Source of the DNA: Nocardioides sambongensis
GTDB taxonomy: Bacteria; Actinomycetota; Actinomycetes; Propionibacteriales; Nocardioidaceae
Reading direction: 5' to 3'
DNA: 64,000 nucleotides
Assembly: GCF_006494815.1 (NCBI RefSeq)
Contig: NZ_CP041091.1
Coordinates: 3,238,501 to 3,302,500 of the forward strand
A model generated the notes under the pieces. It saw only the letters and a list, made by a program, of their open reading frames with translations, made no database searches and was not told where the DNA came from. This document shows positions 43,999-52,983 of the stretch, in pieces (the first letter of the stretch is position 1; each line of letters starts with the position of its first letter). Position numbers and translations under genes: made by a program.

Positions 43999-45933
43999 TC
44001 AGACGGTGAGCTCCGGCTGGATCCGGCTCACCGACCACACCCGTTGTCGCCGCGCGGCCACCGCGGTCAGCGCCAGCGCGCCGGCGCCCCACGCGGCGAG
44101 CACGGCGATGTCGCCGAGCACCAGAGCGTCGAGCCCGCCGTACATCAGCTGGCGCAGGCCGTCGAGCGCATAGGACATCGGCAGCACGTGGTGCAGCGGA
44201 TAGAGGGCGCTCGGGATCGTCTGCCAGGGGAAGGTGCCACCCGCGGTGATCAGCTGCAGTACCAGCAGCACCAGGCCCAGGAACTGGCCCGCGGTGCCCA
44301 GCCAGGCGTTGAGGCACTGCACGATCGCGATGAAGGTGCCCGACATCAGCACCAGGAACGCCCAGGTCCCCAGCGCGTTCGCCGGCCCGATGCCGACCAC
44401 CAGGCTCACCACGGTCAGCATCACGCTCATCTGGAGCACCCCGATCACCGTGGGCGCCAGCCAGCCGCCCAGCGCGATCCGCAGCGGCACCTGGTCGGCG
44501 GCGATCGCCCGACGCGACAACGGCTTGACGATCAGGAACAGTGCGTAACCGCCGATCCAGGCGGCCAGTCCGAGGAAGAACGGCGCCAGCCCGGCGCCGT
44601 ACGAGCCCGCCACGGTCTGCCCGGACTCGGCGACCCGGACCGGCGAGGCGATCGCGTCGGCCACCGACTCCTGTTCGGGGGCGGCGAGATCGGGGACCTG
44701 TGCGGCGCCCGCGTCGAGCTGTCGGCTCAGCCTGCCGGCGCCCTGCTTCAGGGTGCCCAGGCCCGTCCACAGCTCTTCGGCGCCTGCGGCGACCTCGTCG
44801 GCCCCCACCCCCAGCGCCCCGGTCCCGGCAGCCAGATCGTCGGCGCCGTCGCGTGCCTGGCGCAGGCCTCGCACCAGCTGCGGCGCCGACCGGGCCAGGC
44901 GCTGCGCCCCGTCGGCGACCGAGCGCGAGCCGTTCGCCAGCCGATCCAGCTGGTCCGAGGTCCGTTGCACCTTGCGATCGGCGCGTCGCAGCGGCGGGCC
45001 CAGGTCGTCGTAGACACCCATCACGCGCCGGACCTGCACCGGCTCCAGTCCGACCGATCGCAGCCGGCGGCGCAGCTCACCGCGCCCGGTCCGGTAGGCC
45101 TTGCGCACCTGGGTCGAGGCGCGGGCGACCCGGTCGCCGACCTTCGCGATCCGCCGGTCCCCGGCCGCGACCTGGCGTGCTCCACGCGCCAGTCGACGCG
45201 ACTGCCGGGGCAGCGCCGCGGTGGACTCGACGATCTCCTGCAGTCCGGTGGCCAGTCGATGGGCACCGCCGTCGACCTCGGCGGCGCCGGCGGCCAGCTC
45301 GTCGGTGCCGTCCTCGAGCCGCCGCGCGCCCGCCTTCGCGTCCCCCAGCCCGTCGCGCAGCCGGCCCGCGCCGTCGGCCGCCTTCTGCAGACCCGACCGC
45401 GCGTCGGAGAGGCCGATCAGGAACGAGGTGGCCGCCTGGGTGCCGACCTGCTCGGCGAGGGCCGTGCGCACCCGGGTGGCGACCTGGCCCGCGATGGTGG
45501 TGGAGAGGTAGGAGTTGGCGTCGTTGGTGACGAGCTCGAGGCGGGCCTGGTCCGGGTCCAGCTCGGAGATGCTGGCCAGCGCCGCCGAGAATCCGTCCGG
45601 GATCCGCAGCGCGAAGTCGTAGCGCCCGCTCTCCACCCCCGCCTCCGCCTCGTCGGCGTCGACCTCGTGCCAGTCGAAGTCCTGCTGCTCCAGCAGCTGG
45701 TCGGCCAGGTCGCGCCCGGCGTGGATCTCCTCATCGTCGGTGGTCACCGGCTGGTCCTCCACCACGAGGGCGGCCGGCACCTCGCCGAGCCGCTCGTAGG
45801 GGTCATGGTTGGCGTAGAGGTAGAGCCCGCCGTAGAGCGTGGGCAGTACCACGAGGGCGATCAACGCGACCCGCGGCAGCCGCCCGGCGGTCAGTCGCCG
45901 CAACTCGGTCGCGGCCAAGCGGAACGAGTTCAT
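43999..45933 (-). CDS. YhgE/Pip-family ABC-2-type membrane protein
   Basis: The 644-residue protein has one N-terminal membrane helix and the YhgE/Pip extracellular region with LYANHDPYERLGEVPAALV. A long heptad-like helix region (about 165-430) full of A-x-G-A-x-x-L repeats comes next, then a C-terminal ABC-2-type block of about five helices (FFLGLAAWIGGYALFLIVKPLSRRA). Relatives are phage-infection or ESX-linked membrane proteins and exporters. It starts at ATG 45933, overlapping the stop of the ATPase-like gene, so they are probably partners. Confidence 0.85.
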   Translation of the reverse strand: MNSFRLAATELRRLTAGRLPRVALIALVVLPTLYGGLYLYANHDPYERLGEVPAALVVEDQPVTTDDEEIHAGRDLADQLLEQQDFDWHEVDADEAEAGVESGRYDFALRIPDGFSAALASISELDPDQARLELVTNDANSYLSTTIAGQVATRVRTALAEQVGTQAATSFLIGLSDARSGLQKAADGAGRLRDGLGDAKAGARRLEDGTDELAAGAAEVDGGAHRLATGLQEIVESTAALPRQSRRLARGARQVAAGDRRIAKVGDRVARASTQVRKAYRTGRGELRRRLRSVGLEPVQVRRVMGVYDDLGPPLRRADRKVQRTSDQLDRLANGSRSVADGAQRLARSAPQLVRGLRQARDGADDLAAGTGALGVGADEVAAGAEELWTGLGTLKQGAGRLSRQLDAGAAQVPDLAAPEQESVADAIASPVRVAESGQTVAGSYGAGLAPFFLGLAAWIGGYALFLIVKPLSRRAIAADQVPLRIALGGWLAPTVIGVLQMSVMLTVVSLVVGIGPANALGTWAFLVLMSGTFIAIVQCLNAWLGTAGQFLGLVLLVLQLITAGGTFPWQTIPSALYPLHHVLPMSYALDGLRQLMYGGLDALVLGDIAVLAAWGAGALALTAVAARRQRVWSVSRIQPELTV

Positions 45934-46577
45934 GCGACCGCTCCTTCGGAGACGCCGCCCAGCCGCGAGGTCGGCACGCTCAGCCCGGCCGCGGTGGTCG
46001 GCCCCACGGTGACCAGCACCCCGGGGCCGCTCGCCGCGATCTCCCGGGCCACCGGCTCCCAGTGCACCGGCTCCGCGCCGTAGCGCTCGGGCAGGGTCAG
46101 CACCAGGAACCGCACGCCCGGCCGCAGCGCCGCCAGCTGCAGCAGCAGCGCCACCCGGTGCGGTGGCGGCACGTCCTCGAACCGGGTCGACGGGTCGAGG
46201 TCGCCCACCCAGCTGCGGATCACCCGGCGCGGGCGCCGCTGGCGCGCGAAGGCCAGCTCCTCGTGCACCACGGTGGACAGCGGGATCGGTCCGTCCGGCT
46301 CACTCACCCCCGGTACGTCGACCAGCGCGACCGCCCGCCGACGCCGGCCCGCGCCGGGGTCGCCGTCGAGGGTGACCGTGCCGGCGTCGTACGGAAGGCG
46401 GCCGGCGAGCGCCAGAGCGAGTGCGGTGTGACCGTGGCCGGGCTCCCCGACGACGGCGCGGACCTCACCCGCGGCGAGGGTCAGCGAGGTGGCGCGCAGC
46501 ATCACCACGTGGGCGCCGCGGACGGTGAGACCAGCGGCCTCGAGATCGGCGCGACGGTGTGCGGGCGGAGCAGTCAT
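45930..46577 (-). CDS. ABC-type ATP-binding protein with degenerate P-loop
   Basis: The 215-residue protein has the start of an ABC ATPase (LEAAGLTVRGAHVVMLRATSLTLAAGEVRAVVGEPGHGHTALALALAGRLPYDAGTV in pieces). In the Walker A, GEPGHGHTA replaces GxxGxGKST, so the ATP-binding lysine is histidine. A clear C-loop (LSGGQ) is missing, and the region where Walker B would be reads GVRFLVLTLPE. It may bind but not hydrolyse ATP, or act as a structural subunit of the adjacent YhgE/Pip exporter. It starts at ATG 46577. Confidence 0.75.
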   Translation of the reverse strand: MTAPPAHRRADLEAAGLTVRGAHVVMLRATSLTLAAGEVRAVVGEPGHGHTALALALAGRLPYDAGTVTLDGDPGAGRRRRAVALVDVPGVSEPDGPIPLSTVVHEELAFARQRRPRRVIRSWVGDLDPSTRFEDVPPPHRVALLLQLAALRPGVRFLVLTLPERYGAEPVHWEPVAREIAASGPGVLVTVGPTTAAGLSVPTSRLGGVSEGAVA

Positions 46578-46671
46578 GGCCTGACGCTACGTCTCCGCGG
46601 CCCGGGTGCTCCTCTAGAATCGGGGCTCGTCGGTGTGAGGTCGCATGTCCTGCACATGGGTCCGCCGGCGA

Positions 46672-46759
46672 GGAGGGGTGCCGGAGTGGCCTATCGGAAC
46701 CGCCTTGAAAGCGGTCGTAGGGAGACCTACCGCGGGTTCGAATCCCGCCCCCTCTGCCA
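46672..46759 (+). tRNA. tRNA-Ser(TGA)
   Basis: An 88-nt type II tRNA with acceptor GGAGGGG/CCCCTCT, anticodon loop CTTGAAA (TGA), a long variable arm and T-arm GGGTTCGAATCCC. The 3' CCA is encoded, unlike the two other tRNAs here. Confidence 0.95.
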
Positions 46760-46805
46760 GTGCGAGCAGCCAGTCCGAGCAGCCAGTCAGACCAGCCCGG
46801 GAGCC

Positions 46806-47828
46806 TCAGAGCAGCGCGGCGGTGCGCGGCGGCTCGGGGCGGATCGCGTCGAGCTTCTCCGCCACCCGGCGCCGCCGGCCGCGGTTGCCGGTGAGCAGCA
46901 GGTCCAGCCGGATCACCACCCAGCCGATCAGGACGCCGATGACCAGGCTGAACCCGATCGACAGCAACGCCTCGTCGAAGGTGATCATCGGGTTGCCCAG
47001 GGCCGTTGCGATCGGGGCGGTGGCGGCCACGCCGAACGCGGAGACCCACCAGCCCTGCCGGCGGCGCGCCCGCAGGTGGCAGCCGTAGACCAGCGCCGGG
47101 ACCCCCAGCACGGTCGAGATGGGCCGCGGGAAGGCGCCGAGGTTGTCCCGGCTCCAGCGGACCGCCTCGAGCAGGTCGTCGACGGTGCTGCTCGATCCGT
47201 AGCGGCGCAGCAGCTCGGCGTAGAGCAGGGTGAGCGAGAGCAGCACGGCCCCCACCACGACGACGATCATGCCGCGCTTGCCGAGCCCGTGGAACCCGGC
47301 GCCGAGCCGGTAGACGACGACGAAGACGCCGATCAGTCCCAGGGCCAGCGTCGTGTACTCGTAGCGTTCCACGCTGATCGCCGGCTCGAAGCCGATGCTG
47401 GCCACGGCTCCTACCGCGGCGATGACCACCCCGACCAGCGCCTCGCGCGCGGCCGCCCAGAGACCCTTCGTCGGGACGGTGATCATCACCCCGAGCACCG
47501 CGGCCACGGTGGCGGTCAGCACCGACGCCCCGGTGCGCAGCAGGTCCTGGTCGGAGAGGACCGCGGACAGCCCGATCGCCAGCGCCAGGGTGCCGAAGAC
47601 CACCGGCCGACCGCCCTCCCGGGCGGCCAGTCCCCAGCTGTAGACGGTCGCGACGGTAACCGCCCCGGCGGCGGCCAGCCACTCCGGTCCGACCGGCACC
47701 ATCGCGGCGACCAGGCACCCGGTGCCGACCAGGACACCCACGACCGCGGCCACCAGCGGCCACCGCGATGCGGCGAGCGCCGCGGTGCGGGTTCGGAGCC
47801 GACGGGGGAGATCGGAGGGGGTGGGCAC
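46806..47828 (-). CDS. Multi-pass membrane protein of unknown function
   Basis: The 340-residue protein has about nine hydrophobic segments. The N-terminus is basic (PRRLRTRTAALAASRW) and the C-terminus is a charged tail (RGRRRRVAEKLDAIRPEPP). No transporter or enzyme motif is recognised. It starts at GTG 47828. It is convergent with tRNA-Ser(TGA) and lies 31 bases after the nitrilase stop on the same strand. Confidence 0.75.
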   Translation of the reverse strand: MPTPSDLPRRLRTRTAALAASRWPLVAAVVGVLVGTGCLVAAMVPVGPEWLAAAGAVTVATVYSWGLAAREGGRPVVFGTLALAIGLSAVLSDQDLLRTGASVLTATVAAVLGVMITVPTKGLWAAAREALVGVVIAAVGAVASIGFEPAISVERYEYTTLALGLIGVFVVVYRLGAGFHGLGKRGMIVVVVGAVLLSLTLLYAELLRRYGSSSTVDDLLEAVRWSRDNLGAFPRPISTVLGVPALVYGCHLRARRRQGWWVSAFGVAATAPIATALGNPMITFDEALLSIGFSLVIGVLIGWVVIRLDLLLTGNRGRRRRVAEKLDAIRPEPPRTAALL

Positions 47829-47859
47829 GGCCGTTCAGACTAGGGCATCGCCGAAGTGG

Positions 47860-48675
47860 TCAGAGCCGCCGGTTGCGCAGCGAGGGATTCGCGTCACGGG
47901 TCCGAAGGAGCAGCTCGGGGTCGGCGACGGCCGTCGTCGTGGCGGGGTCCTCGGACTCGCCCAGCGCGGCGATCTCGCGGCCCATCGGGTCCAGCACCAG
48001 GCTGGTGCCGCAGTAACGCGGGGCCGGCTGCCCGGCCGCCGCGACGTAGACGGTGTTCTCGATCGCGCGGGCGGTCAGCAGGGTGCGCCAGTGGTGCACC
48101 TTGCCCTCCCCGGCGACCCAGGCGGCCGGCAGCACCAGGACGTCGGCACCGGCGTCGACCAGGGAGCGCGCCATCTCCGGGAAGCGCAGGTCGTAGCAGG
48201 TCATCAGCCCGACCCGCCAGCCGCCGACCTCCACGACCGTCGGGGCCACCCCACCGGCGCTGAGCCGGTCGGACTCCCGGTAGCCGAACGAGTCGTAGAG
48301 ATGCACCTTCCGGTACGACGCCGCGGCCGCCCCGCGAACCAGCAGCGTGTTGTAGGGCCGCTCCGGATCGGGACCGGCCTCGAACATCCCCGCCACCACG
48401 GTGGTCCCCCGATCCTCGGCGACCCGGGCCAGCTCCGACCCGAACGGCCCGTCGAGCGGCTCCGCGAAGGGGCTCACGTCCGAGCCCGCCGAACCGAAGT
48501 CGCGGGCGAACGCCTCGGGCAGCACCACCAGGTCGGGGCGTTCGGCGCCCTCCGCACGGGGCACCAGCCGGTCGAGCGCCGCCCGGTTGTCGGCAGGCTC
48601 GAGGGAGGAGGCCGCCTGCACCAGGGTGATCCGCAGCGGCCGGGTCGGGGCGGGTCGATCGGTGGTCTCACGCAC
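47860..48675 (-). CDS. Carbon-nitrogen hydrolase (nitrilase superfamily)
   Basis: The 271-residue protein has the full catalytic set: E54 (VVLPEAFARDF), K123 (YRKVHLYDSFGY) and C160 (MTCYDLRFPE). It would hydrolyse an amide. The YRKVHLYD and CYDLRFPE segments resemble the Nit/deaminated-glutathione amidase and omega-amidase group. It starts at GTG 48675, divergent from mobA by 47 bases. Confidence 0.9.
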   Translation of the reverse strand: MRETTDRPAPTRPLRITLVQAASSLEPADNRAALDRLVPRAEGAERPDLVVLPEAFARDFGSAGSDVSPFAEPLDGPFGSELARVAEDRGTTVVAGMFEAGPDPERPYNTLLVRGAAAASYRKVHLYDSFGYRESDRLSAGGVAPTVVEVGGWRVGLMTCYDLRFPEMARSLVDAGADVLVLPAAWVAGEGKVHHWRTLLTARAIENTVYVAAAGQPAPRYCGTSLVLDPMGREIAALGESEDPATTTAVADPELLLRTRDANPSLRNRRL

Positions 48676-48722
48676 CCGTCCAGCCTGCCACTCGGCGGGT
48701 GGGCTGTGCGAGGCTGCCGGAC

Positions 48723-49292
48723 GTGATCGAGACCGGGCTGACCACCTTCTCCGCGATCGTGCTGGCCGGCGGCCGGGCCAGCCGGCTCGGTGGAGCCGAC
48801 AAGGCGTCAATCGAGCTGGACGGCCGCACCCTCCTGGCGCGCAGCCTGGACGCGGTGATCGACGCCGCCGAGGTGGTCGTGGTGGGTACGCAGGTCCCGA
48901 CCGAGCGGCCGGTGACCTTCGTGGTCGAGGACCCGGCCTTCGGCGGACCCGTGGCGGGTCTGCTGACCGGGCGCGACCAGCTGCTGCGTCGTACTCCGGT
49001 GCTGGCGGTGCTGGCGGTGGACATGCCCTTCCTCACCGCGACGACGTTCCGGCGGCTCACCGCGGCGGCGGTCGGGCACGACGGCGCGATCCTGACCGAC
49101 CCCGACGGCCGGCGACAGCTCGCGCTGGTGGTGGAGACCGCGCGGCTGGACGCGGTGCGCCCGGGCCGGGAGGAGCAGCACGGAGCGGCGCTGCACCGAC
49201 TGCTGGAGCCGTTCGACCTGGCCGAGGTCGACGCCCGCGGCGACGAGCACCGCGACGTCGACACCTGGACCGATCTGCGCGACCTGGCCTGA
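48723..49292 (+). CDS. mobA: Molybdenum cofactor guanylyltransferase
   Basis: The 189-residue protein has the nucleotidyltransferase loop FSAIVLAGGRASRLGGADKAS, GGPVAGLLTG and the metal site VLAVDMPFL. It would attach GMP to molybdopterin. It starts at GTG 48723; a longer frame upstream would run into the divergent promoter region. The following DUF6457 gene is the usual neighbour of this type of mobA in actinobacteria. Confidence 0.9.
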   Translation: MIETGLTTFSAIVLAGGRASRLGGADKASIELDGRTLLARSLDAVIDAAEVVVVGTQVPTERPVTFVVEDPAFGGPVAGLLTGRDQLLRRTPVLAVLAVDMPFLTATTFRRLTAAAVGHDGAILTDPDGRRQLALVVETARLDAVRPGREEQHGAALHRLLEPFDLAEVDARGDEHRDVDTWTDLRDLA

Positions 49293-49350
49293 CCTGGGGC
49301 TTCGCGGATCGCTCTTGTCGGATCGGGCGACCGAGGTCCACCCTGGACGG

Positions 49351-49692
49351 GTGAACCTCCACGACTGGATCGACGAGGTGTGCGACCTGCTCGACATCGA
49401 GGCAGAGGCGGACGAGGCGCTGCTCGCCGACCTCGCCGAGGTCGCGGTGGACAACGTGCACGCCTCGGCCGGGCCGGTCACCGCGTTCCTCCTCGGGGTC
49501 GCTGCCGGGGGCGGGGAGACCGACCCGGAGCGGATCGAGGCGATGGCGGCGCGGGTCCAGGCCCTCGCCGAGGCATGGGACCGACCGGCCGGCGCGGTCG
49601 ACGAGACCGACGAGGACCCCGAGGCCGACGAGCTGGTCGACGCGACCGCCCCGGACTCCGTCACGGAGGCCGACGAGGAGTCGCTGGTCTGA
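49351..49692 (+). CDS. DUF6457-type protein, mobA neighbour
   Basis: A 113-residue protein. The first 80 residues are a helical domain (LHDWIDEVCDLLDI, LAEVAVDNVHASAGPVTAFLLGVAAG). The remainder is a very acidic tail (ETDEDPEADELVD, TEADEESLV). It matches the small protein that commonly follows or is fused to MobA in actinobacteria. It starts at GTG 49351, 58 bases after mobA. The function is presumably in molybdopterin maturation. Confidence 0.78.
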   Translation: MNLHDWIDEVCDLLDIEAEADEALLADLAEVAVDNVHASAGPVTAFLLGVAAGGGETDPERIEAMAARVQALAEAWDRPAGAVDETDEDPEADELVDATAPDSVTEADEESLV

Positions 49693-49724
49693 GACCCTGC
49701 CCGGCCAGCGGGCACACTGGTCCC

Positions 49725-50702
49725 ATGCGTGCCGTCACCACGACCGAGCCCGGTGGACCCGAGGTCCTCACGATCAGCGACGTCCCCGACCCCCGTCCGG
49801 GCCCCGGCGAGGTGGTCCTCGACGTCGCCGCCGCCGCCGTCAACCGGGCCGACCTGCTCCAGCGGATGGGCTTATACCCGCCGCCTCCGGGGGCGAGCGA
49901 GATCATCGGCCTGGAGTGCAGCGGCACCGTGTCCGCAGTCGGCGACGGCGTCACCGACTGGTCCGTCGGCGACCGGGCCTGCGCCCTGCTCGCCGGAGGT
50001 GGGTACGCCGAGAAGGTGGCCGTCCCCGCCGGGCAGCTGATGCCCGTGCCGGACGGGATCGACCTGGTCACCGCGGCCGCGCTGCCGGAGGTGGCCTGCA
50101 CGGTGTGGTCCAACGTGTTCATGACCGCCGCCCTCGACGACGCCGACGTGCTGCTGGTGCACGGCGGCGCGGGCGGCATCGGCACCTTCGCCATCCAGCT
50201 GGCCTCGGCCCGCGGCCACCGGGTCTTCACCACGGCCGGCTCGCCGGAGAAGCGGGAGCGCTGCGTGGCACTCGGCGCGGAGGTCGCGATCGACTACCGC
50301 GAGGAGGACTTCGTCGAGGTGGTGCGCGAGCGCACCGACGGCGTCGGCGCGGACGTCGTGCTGGACAACATGGGGGCGAAGTACCTCGACCGCAACATCG
50401 ATGTCCTCGCCGACTCCGGTCGACTGGTGATCATCGGGATGCAGGGCGGCGCGAAGGCGGAGCTCAACATCGCCAAGCTGCTCGGCAAGCGCGGCGCCGT
50501 GATCGCCACCGCGCTGCGGTCCCGGCCGGTGGAGGACAAGTCCTGGATCTGCGCCGACGTGGTCGAGCACGTGTGGCCGCTGGTCGAGTCCGGAGCCGTC
50601 GAGCCGATCGTGGGCAACGTCCTGCCGTTGGAGCAGGTCGCCGAGGCGCACCGACTGCTGGACGGGGACGGCAACATCGGCAAGATCCTGCTCACCCTCT
50701 GA
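49725..50702 (+). CDS. NAD(P)H-quinone oxidoreductase, PIG3 family
   Basis: The 325-residue zinc-less medium-chain reductase has VNRADLLQRMGLYPPPPGASEIIGLECSG in pieces, the PIG3 signature, LPEVACTVWSNVF, VHGGAGGIGTFAIQLA for NADPH and GADVVLDNMGAKYL. It would reduce quinones with one or two electrons. ATG 49725 is the natural start. It contains a TTA leucine codon at 49872-49874, rare in such high-GC genomes. The Bpa gene follows after 14 bases. Confidence 0.9.
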   Translation: MRAVTTTEPGGPEVLTISDVPDPRPGPGEVVLDVAAAAVNRADLLQRMGLYPPPPGASEIIGLECSGTVSAVGDGVTDWSVGDRACALLAGGGYAEKVAVPAGQLMPVPDGIDLVTAAALPEVACTVWSNVFMTAALDDADVLLVHGGAGGIGTFAIQLASARGHRVFTTAGSPEKRERCVALGAEVAIDYREEDFVEVVRERTDGVGADVVLDNMGAKYLDRNIDVLADSGRLVIIGMQGGAKAELNIAKLLGKRGAVIATALRSRPVEDKSWICADVVEHVWPLVESGAVEPIVGNVLPLEQVAEAHRLLDGDGNIGKILLTL

Positions 50703-50716
50703 CCTAGGCTGGCCGC

Positions 50717-51343
50717 ATGACGCAGACCCCCTCCGGAGACGGGCAGGACGACCAGCAGCGGATCGTGGTGATCGGCCCCGACGGGCAGCCCGTAGGCGCC
50801 GTACCGGCCAGTGCGCTGACCCAGGCATCCCTCGGTGGCGACGACACGCAGGCCGGCGACGACGACGACGGGGAGGGCGAGGGCAAGTCCCTCACCGACC
50901 TGGTCGAGCAGCCCGCGAAGGTGATGCGGATCGGCAGCATGATCCGCCAGCTGCTGGAGGAGGTGAAGGCCGCGCCGCTGGACGACGCCAGCCGCCACCG
51001 CCTCGCCGAGATCCACCGCTCCTCGATCGCCGAGCTCGAGCAGGGCCTCGCTCCGGAGCTGATCGAGGAGCTGGAGCGGCTCTCCCTCCCCTTCGACGAG
51101 GAGGCCACGCCGTCGGAGCCCGAGCTGCGGATCGCCCAGGCGCAGCTGGTCGGATGGCTGGAGGGACTCTTCCACGGCATCCAGACGGCCATCTACGCCC
51201 AGCAGATGGCGTCCCGCGCCCAGTTCGAGCAGATCCGGCGGGCGTTGCCCCAGGGTGGCGGACCGATGATGCCCGGCGCACCGCAGGCCGCCGGAGCCGA
51301 CGAGCAGGGCGAGGAGAGCCGCGGCGGCGGCATGTACCTCTGA
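50717..51343 (+). CDS. bpa: Bacterial proteasome activator
   Basis: The 208-residue protein matches Bpa/PafE. It has a disordered acidic N-terminus (to about 60), a four-helix core (LTDLVEQPAKVMRIGSMIRQLLEEVKAAPLDD, LAEIHRSSIAELEQGLAPELIEELERLSLPF, AQAQLVGWLEGLFHGIQTAIYAQQMASRAQFEQIRR) and a flexible glycine-rich end. The last residues are G-M-Y-L where the family usually has G-Q-Y-L, the tail that inserts into proteasome alpha-ring pockets. It forms a ring that opens the 20S gate without ATP. It implies a proteasome elsewhere in this actinobacterium. Confidence 0.9.
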   Translation: MTQTPSGDGQDDQQRIVVIGPDGQPVGAVPASALTQASLGGDDTQAGDDDDGEGEGKSLTDLVEQPAKVMRIGSMIRQLLEEVKAAPLDDASRHRLAEIHRSSIAELEQGLAPELIEELERLSLPFDEEATPSEPELRIAQAQLVGWLEGLFHGIQTAIYAQQMASRAQFEQIRRALPQGGGPMMPGAPQAAGADEQGEESRGGGMYL

Positions 51344-51388
51344 CCGGCCGAGGTTGCGGCCGGGGTTGCGGCCGGGTCAGCGACCGCG

Positions 51389-52126
51389 TCAGTGCCGCTC
51401 GCGGCCCAGCCGACCGACCAGCGCCAGGCCGAGCACCCCGACGATCGCCAGCGCGCCACCGGGCGCGATCAGCCGCCCCAGCATCGGCGGGTCCTCCTCG
51501 GCGTCCGCGCTGAGGGCGAGGTTGGGGTCGACGGCCGACGGCTGCGCCGGGATCAGCGCGGCGGCGAGGTGCTCCTCGACGCCGGCGGTCATCCCCTTCG
51601 GCAGCAACACCGCACCGGTGCACGGGTCGGCGGCGAGCTGGTTGCCCTCGTCGGTGGCGAAGAAGAGGTAGGTGTCACCGACCAGCAGGCGGCCGCTGGT
51701 CTCGCCCAGATCGTTGGTCAGCACCACGGTGATCTCGGACCCGGCGTCGACGAGCCCGCGGTAGTCGACCTCCACCTGGACCGTGTGGCGCCACTCGACG
51801 GTGGCCGGCGCGGCCGCGTCCGTCGCGGTGCCGGTCGCCGGGTCGGAGGCGGCCGGCTGCTGCGTCGCTCCGGGGGACGCGGGGATCTCGCTACGCACCC
51901 GGACCCGCCGCAGCGCGGTCACCTCGCCGACGAAGACGTTGTCCGCGTCTGCCGCCCGGTCGGAGACCGCGTCCTCGTCGCTCAGGTCGAGCTCACCGCA
52001 GGCCCGCGCGGACGGCGCGAGCTCGCCCGGCGCTGCCGCGGTCGCCGGCGCGGCCACGCCGAGCGCAGCGGTCGCCGCAGCGGCGACCAGGCCGGCGCGC
52101 AGGAGCGGGGTGCGGGCGGTGGTCAC
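51389..52126 (-). CDS. Secreted, C-terminally anchored protein of unknown function
   Basis: The 245-residue protein has a signal peptide (LLRAGLVAAAATAALGVAAPATAAA) and an extracellular beta-rich domain with paired cysteines (RACGEL, DPCTGAV). A C-terminal membrane helix (LIAPGGALAIVGVLGLALVGRLG) ends in RERH. The domain (VFVGEVTALRRVRV, EVDYRGLVDAGSEITVVL, LLVGDTYLFFA) resembles a tissue-inhibitor-like OB fold. It starts at GTG 52126, overlapping the HAD gene stop. Confidence 0.7.
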   Translation of the reverse strand: MTTARTPLLRAGLVAAAATAALGVAAPATAAAPGELAPSARACGELDLSDEDAVSDRAADADNVFVGEVTALRRVRVRSEIPASPGATQQPAASDPATGTATDAAAPATVEWRHTVQVEVDYRGLVDAGSEITVVLTNDLGETSGRLLVGDTYLFFATDEGNQLAADPCTGAVLLPKGMTAGVEEHLAAALIPAQPSAVDPNLALSADAEEDPPMLGRLIAPGGALAIVGVLGLALVGRLGRERH

Positions 52127-52983
52127 CGGGACATCCCAACAGATCCGGCGCCGGGGAACCAGCGCGAGATCTCCAGGGCGGCCCCGTCCTCGTCGACGGT
52201 GGCGGTGACCGCGTCCGCGGTCTCCTTCACCTCGTCGACGGCCTGACCCATCGCGACGCCGCGGCGGGCCCAGGTGAGCATCTCGAGGTCGTTGCGGCCG
52301 TCGCCGATGGCGAGCACGTCGTCGGCGGTGAGGCCGAGCTCGTCGGCGACGTACTGCAGTCCCGAGGCCTTGGAGACCCCGACCGGTGCCAGGTCGAGCC
52401 AGGCGGTCCAGCCGATCGCGTAGTCGGTGCCCTGCAGCCCCAGCCGCTCGGCGAGCGCGACGAACTCCTCCACCGTCGCCTTCGGGTCGCGGATGATGAC
52501 CCGGCTGACCGGCTGGGAGACCATCTCCTCCACATCCGCGATGGTGAGGTTGTCGCCCAGCTCGCCCTCGGGGAACGGTGCGGAGACGCGATAGCCCACG
52601 CCCCTCTCCTCGACCGCGACCAGCGCCTCGGGGTGCGCGGCGAGCACCGCGCGCACCGCCGGCGCCGCGTCGAAGGTGACCTCGTGCACCACGTCCATCG
52701 GCGGGTAGCGGAAGACCACCGCGCCGTTGGCAGCGACCACCCAGAGCTTCTCCCCGTGGCCGTGCAGGTCGAGCATGTCGGCGACCACGGTCATGTTGTG
52801 CGGCGCCCGCCCCGAGGCCAGTACGACGTGTGCGCCGGCGTCCAGCACGCTCTGGACGGCGTCGTGAACCGCCTCGGTGACCTCCTCGTGACTGAGCCCG
52901 CGGCCCTGCACCCAGCGCAGCAGGGTGCCGTCGATGTCGAGCGCGACGATCTTGGGCGTCCAGCCCGGGTCGACCTCAGCCAC
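52123..52983 (-). CDS. HAD-superfamily Cof-type phosphatase
   Basis: The 286-residue protein has motif [13 protein letters not shown], motif [13 protein letters not shown], and motif III/IV with [17 protein letters not shown] and [20 protein letters not shown], with a C2B cap between. It would dephosphorylate sugar phosphates or nucleotides. It starts at GTG 52983, overlapping the serS stop by eight bases, so it is probably expressed with serS. Confidence 0.9.
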   Translation of the reverse strand: MAEVDPGWTPKIVALDIDGTLLRWVQGRGLSHEEVTEAVHDAVQSVLDAGAHVVLASGRAPHNMTVVADMLDLHGHGEKLWVVAANGAVVFRYPPMDVVHEVTFDAAPAVRAVLAAHPEALVAVEERGVGYRVSAPFPEGELGDNLTIADVEEMVSQPVSRVIIRDPKATVEEFVALAERLGLQGTDYAIGWTAWLDLAPVGVSKASGLQYVADELGLTADDVLAIGDGRNDLEMLTWARRGVAMGQAVDEVKETADAVTATVDEDGAALEISRWFPGAGSVGMSR

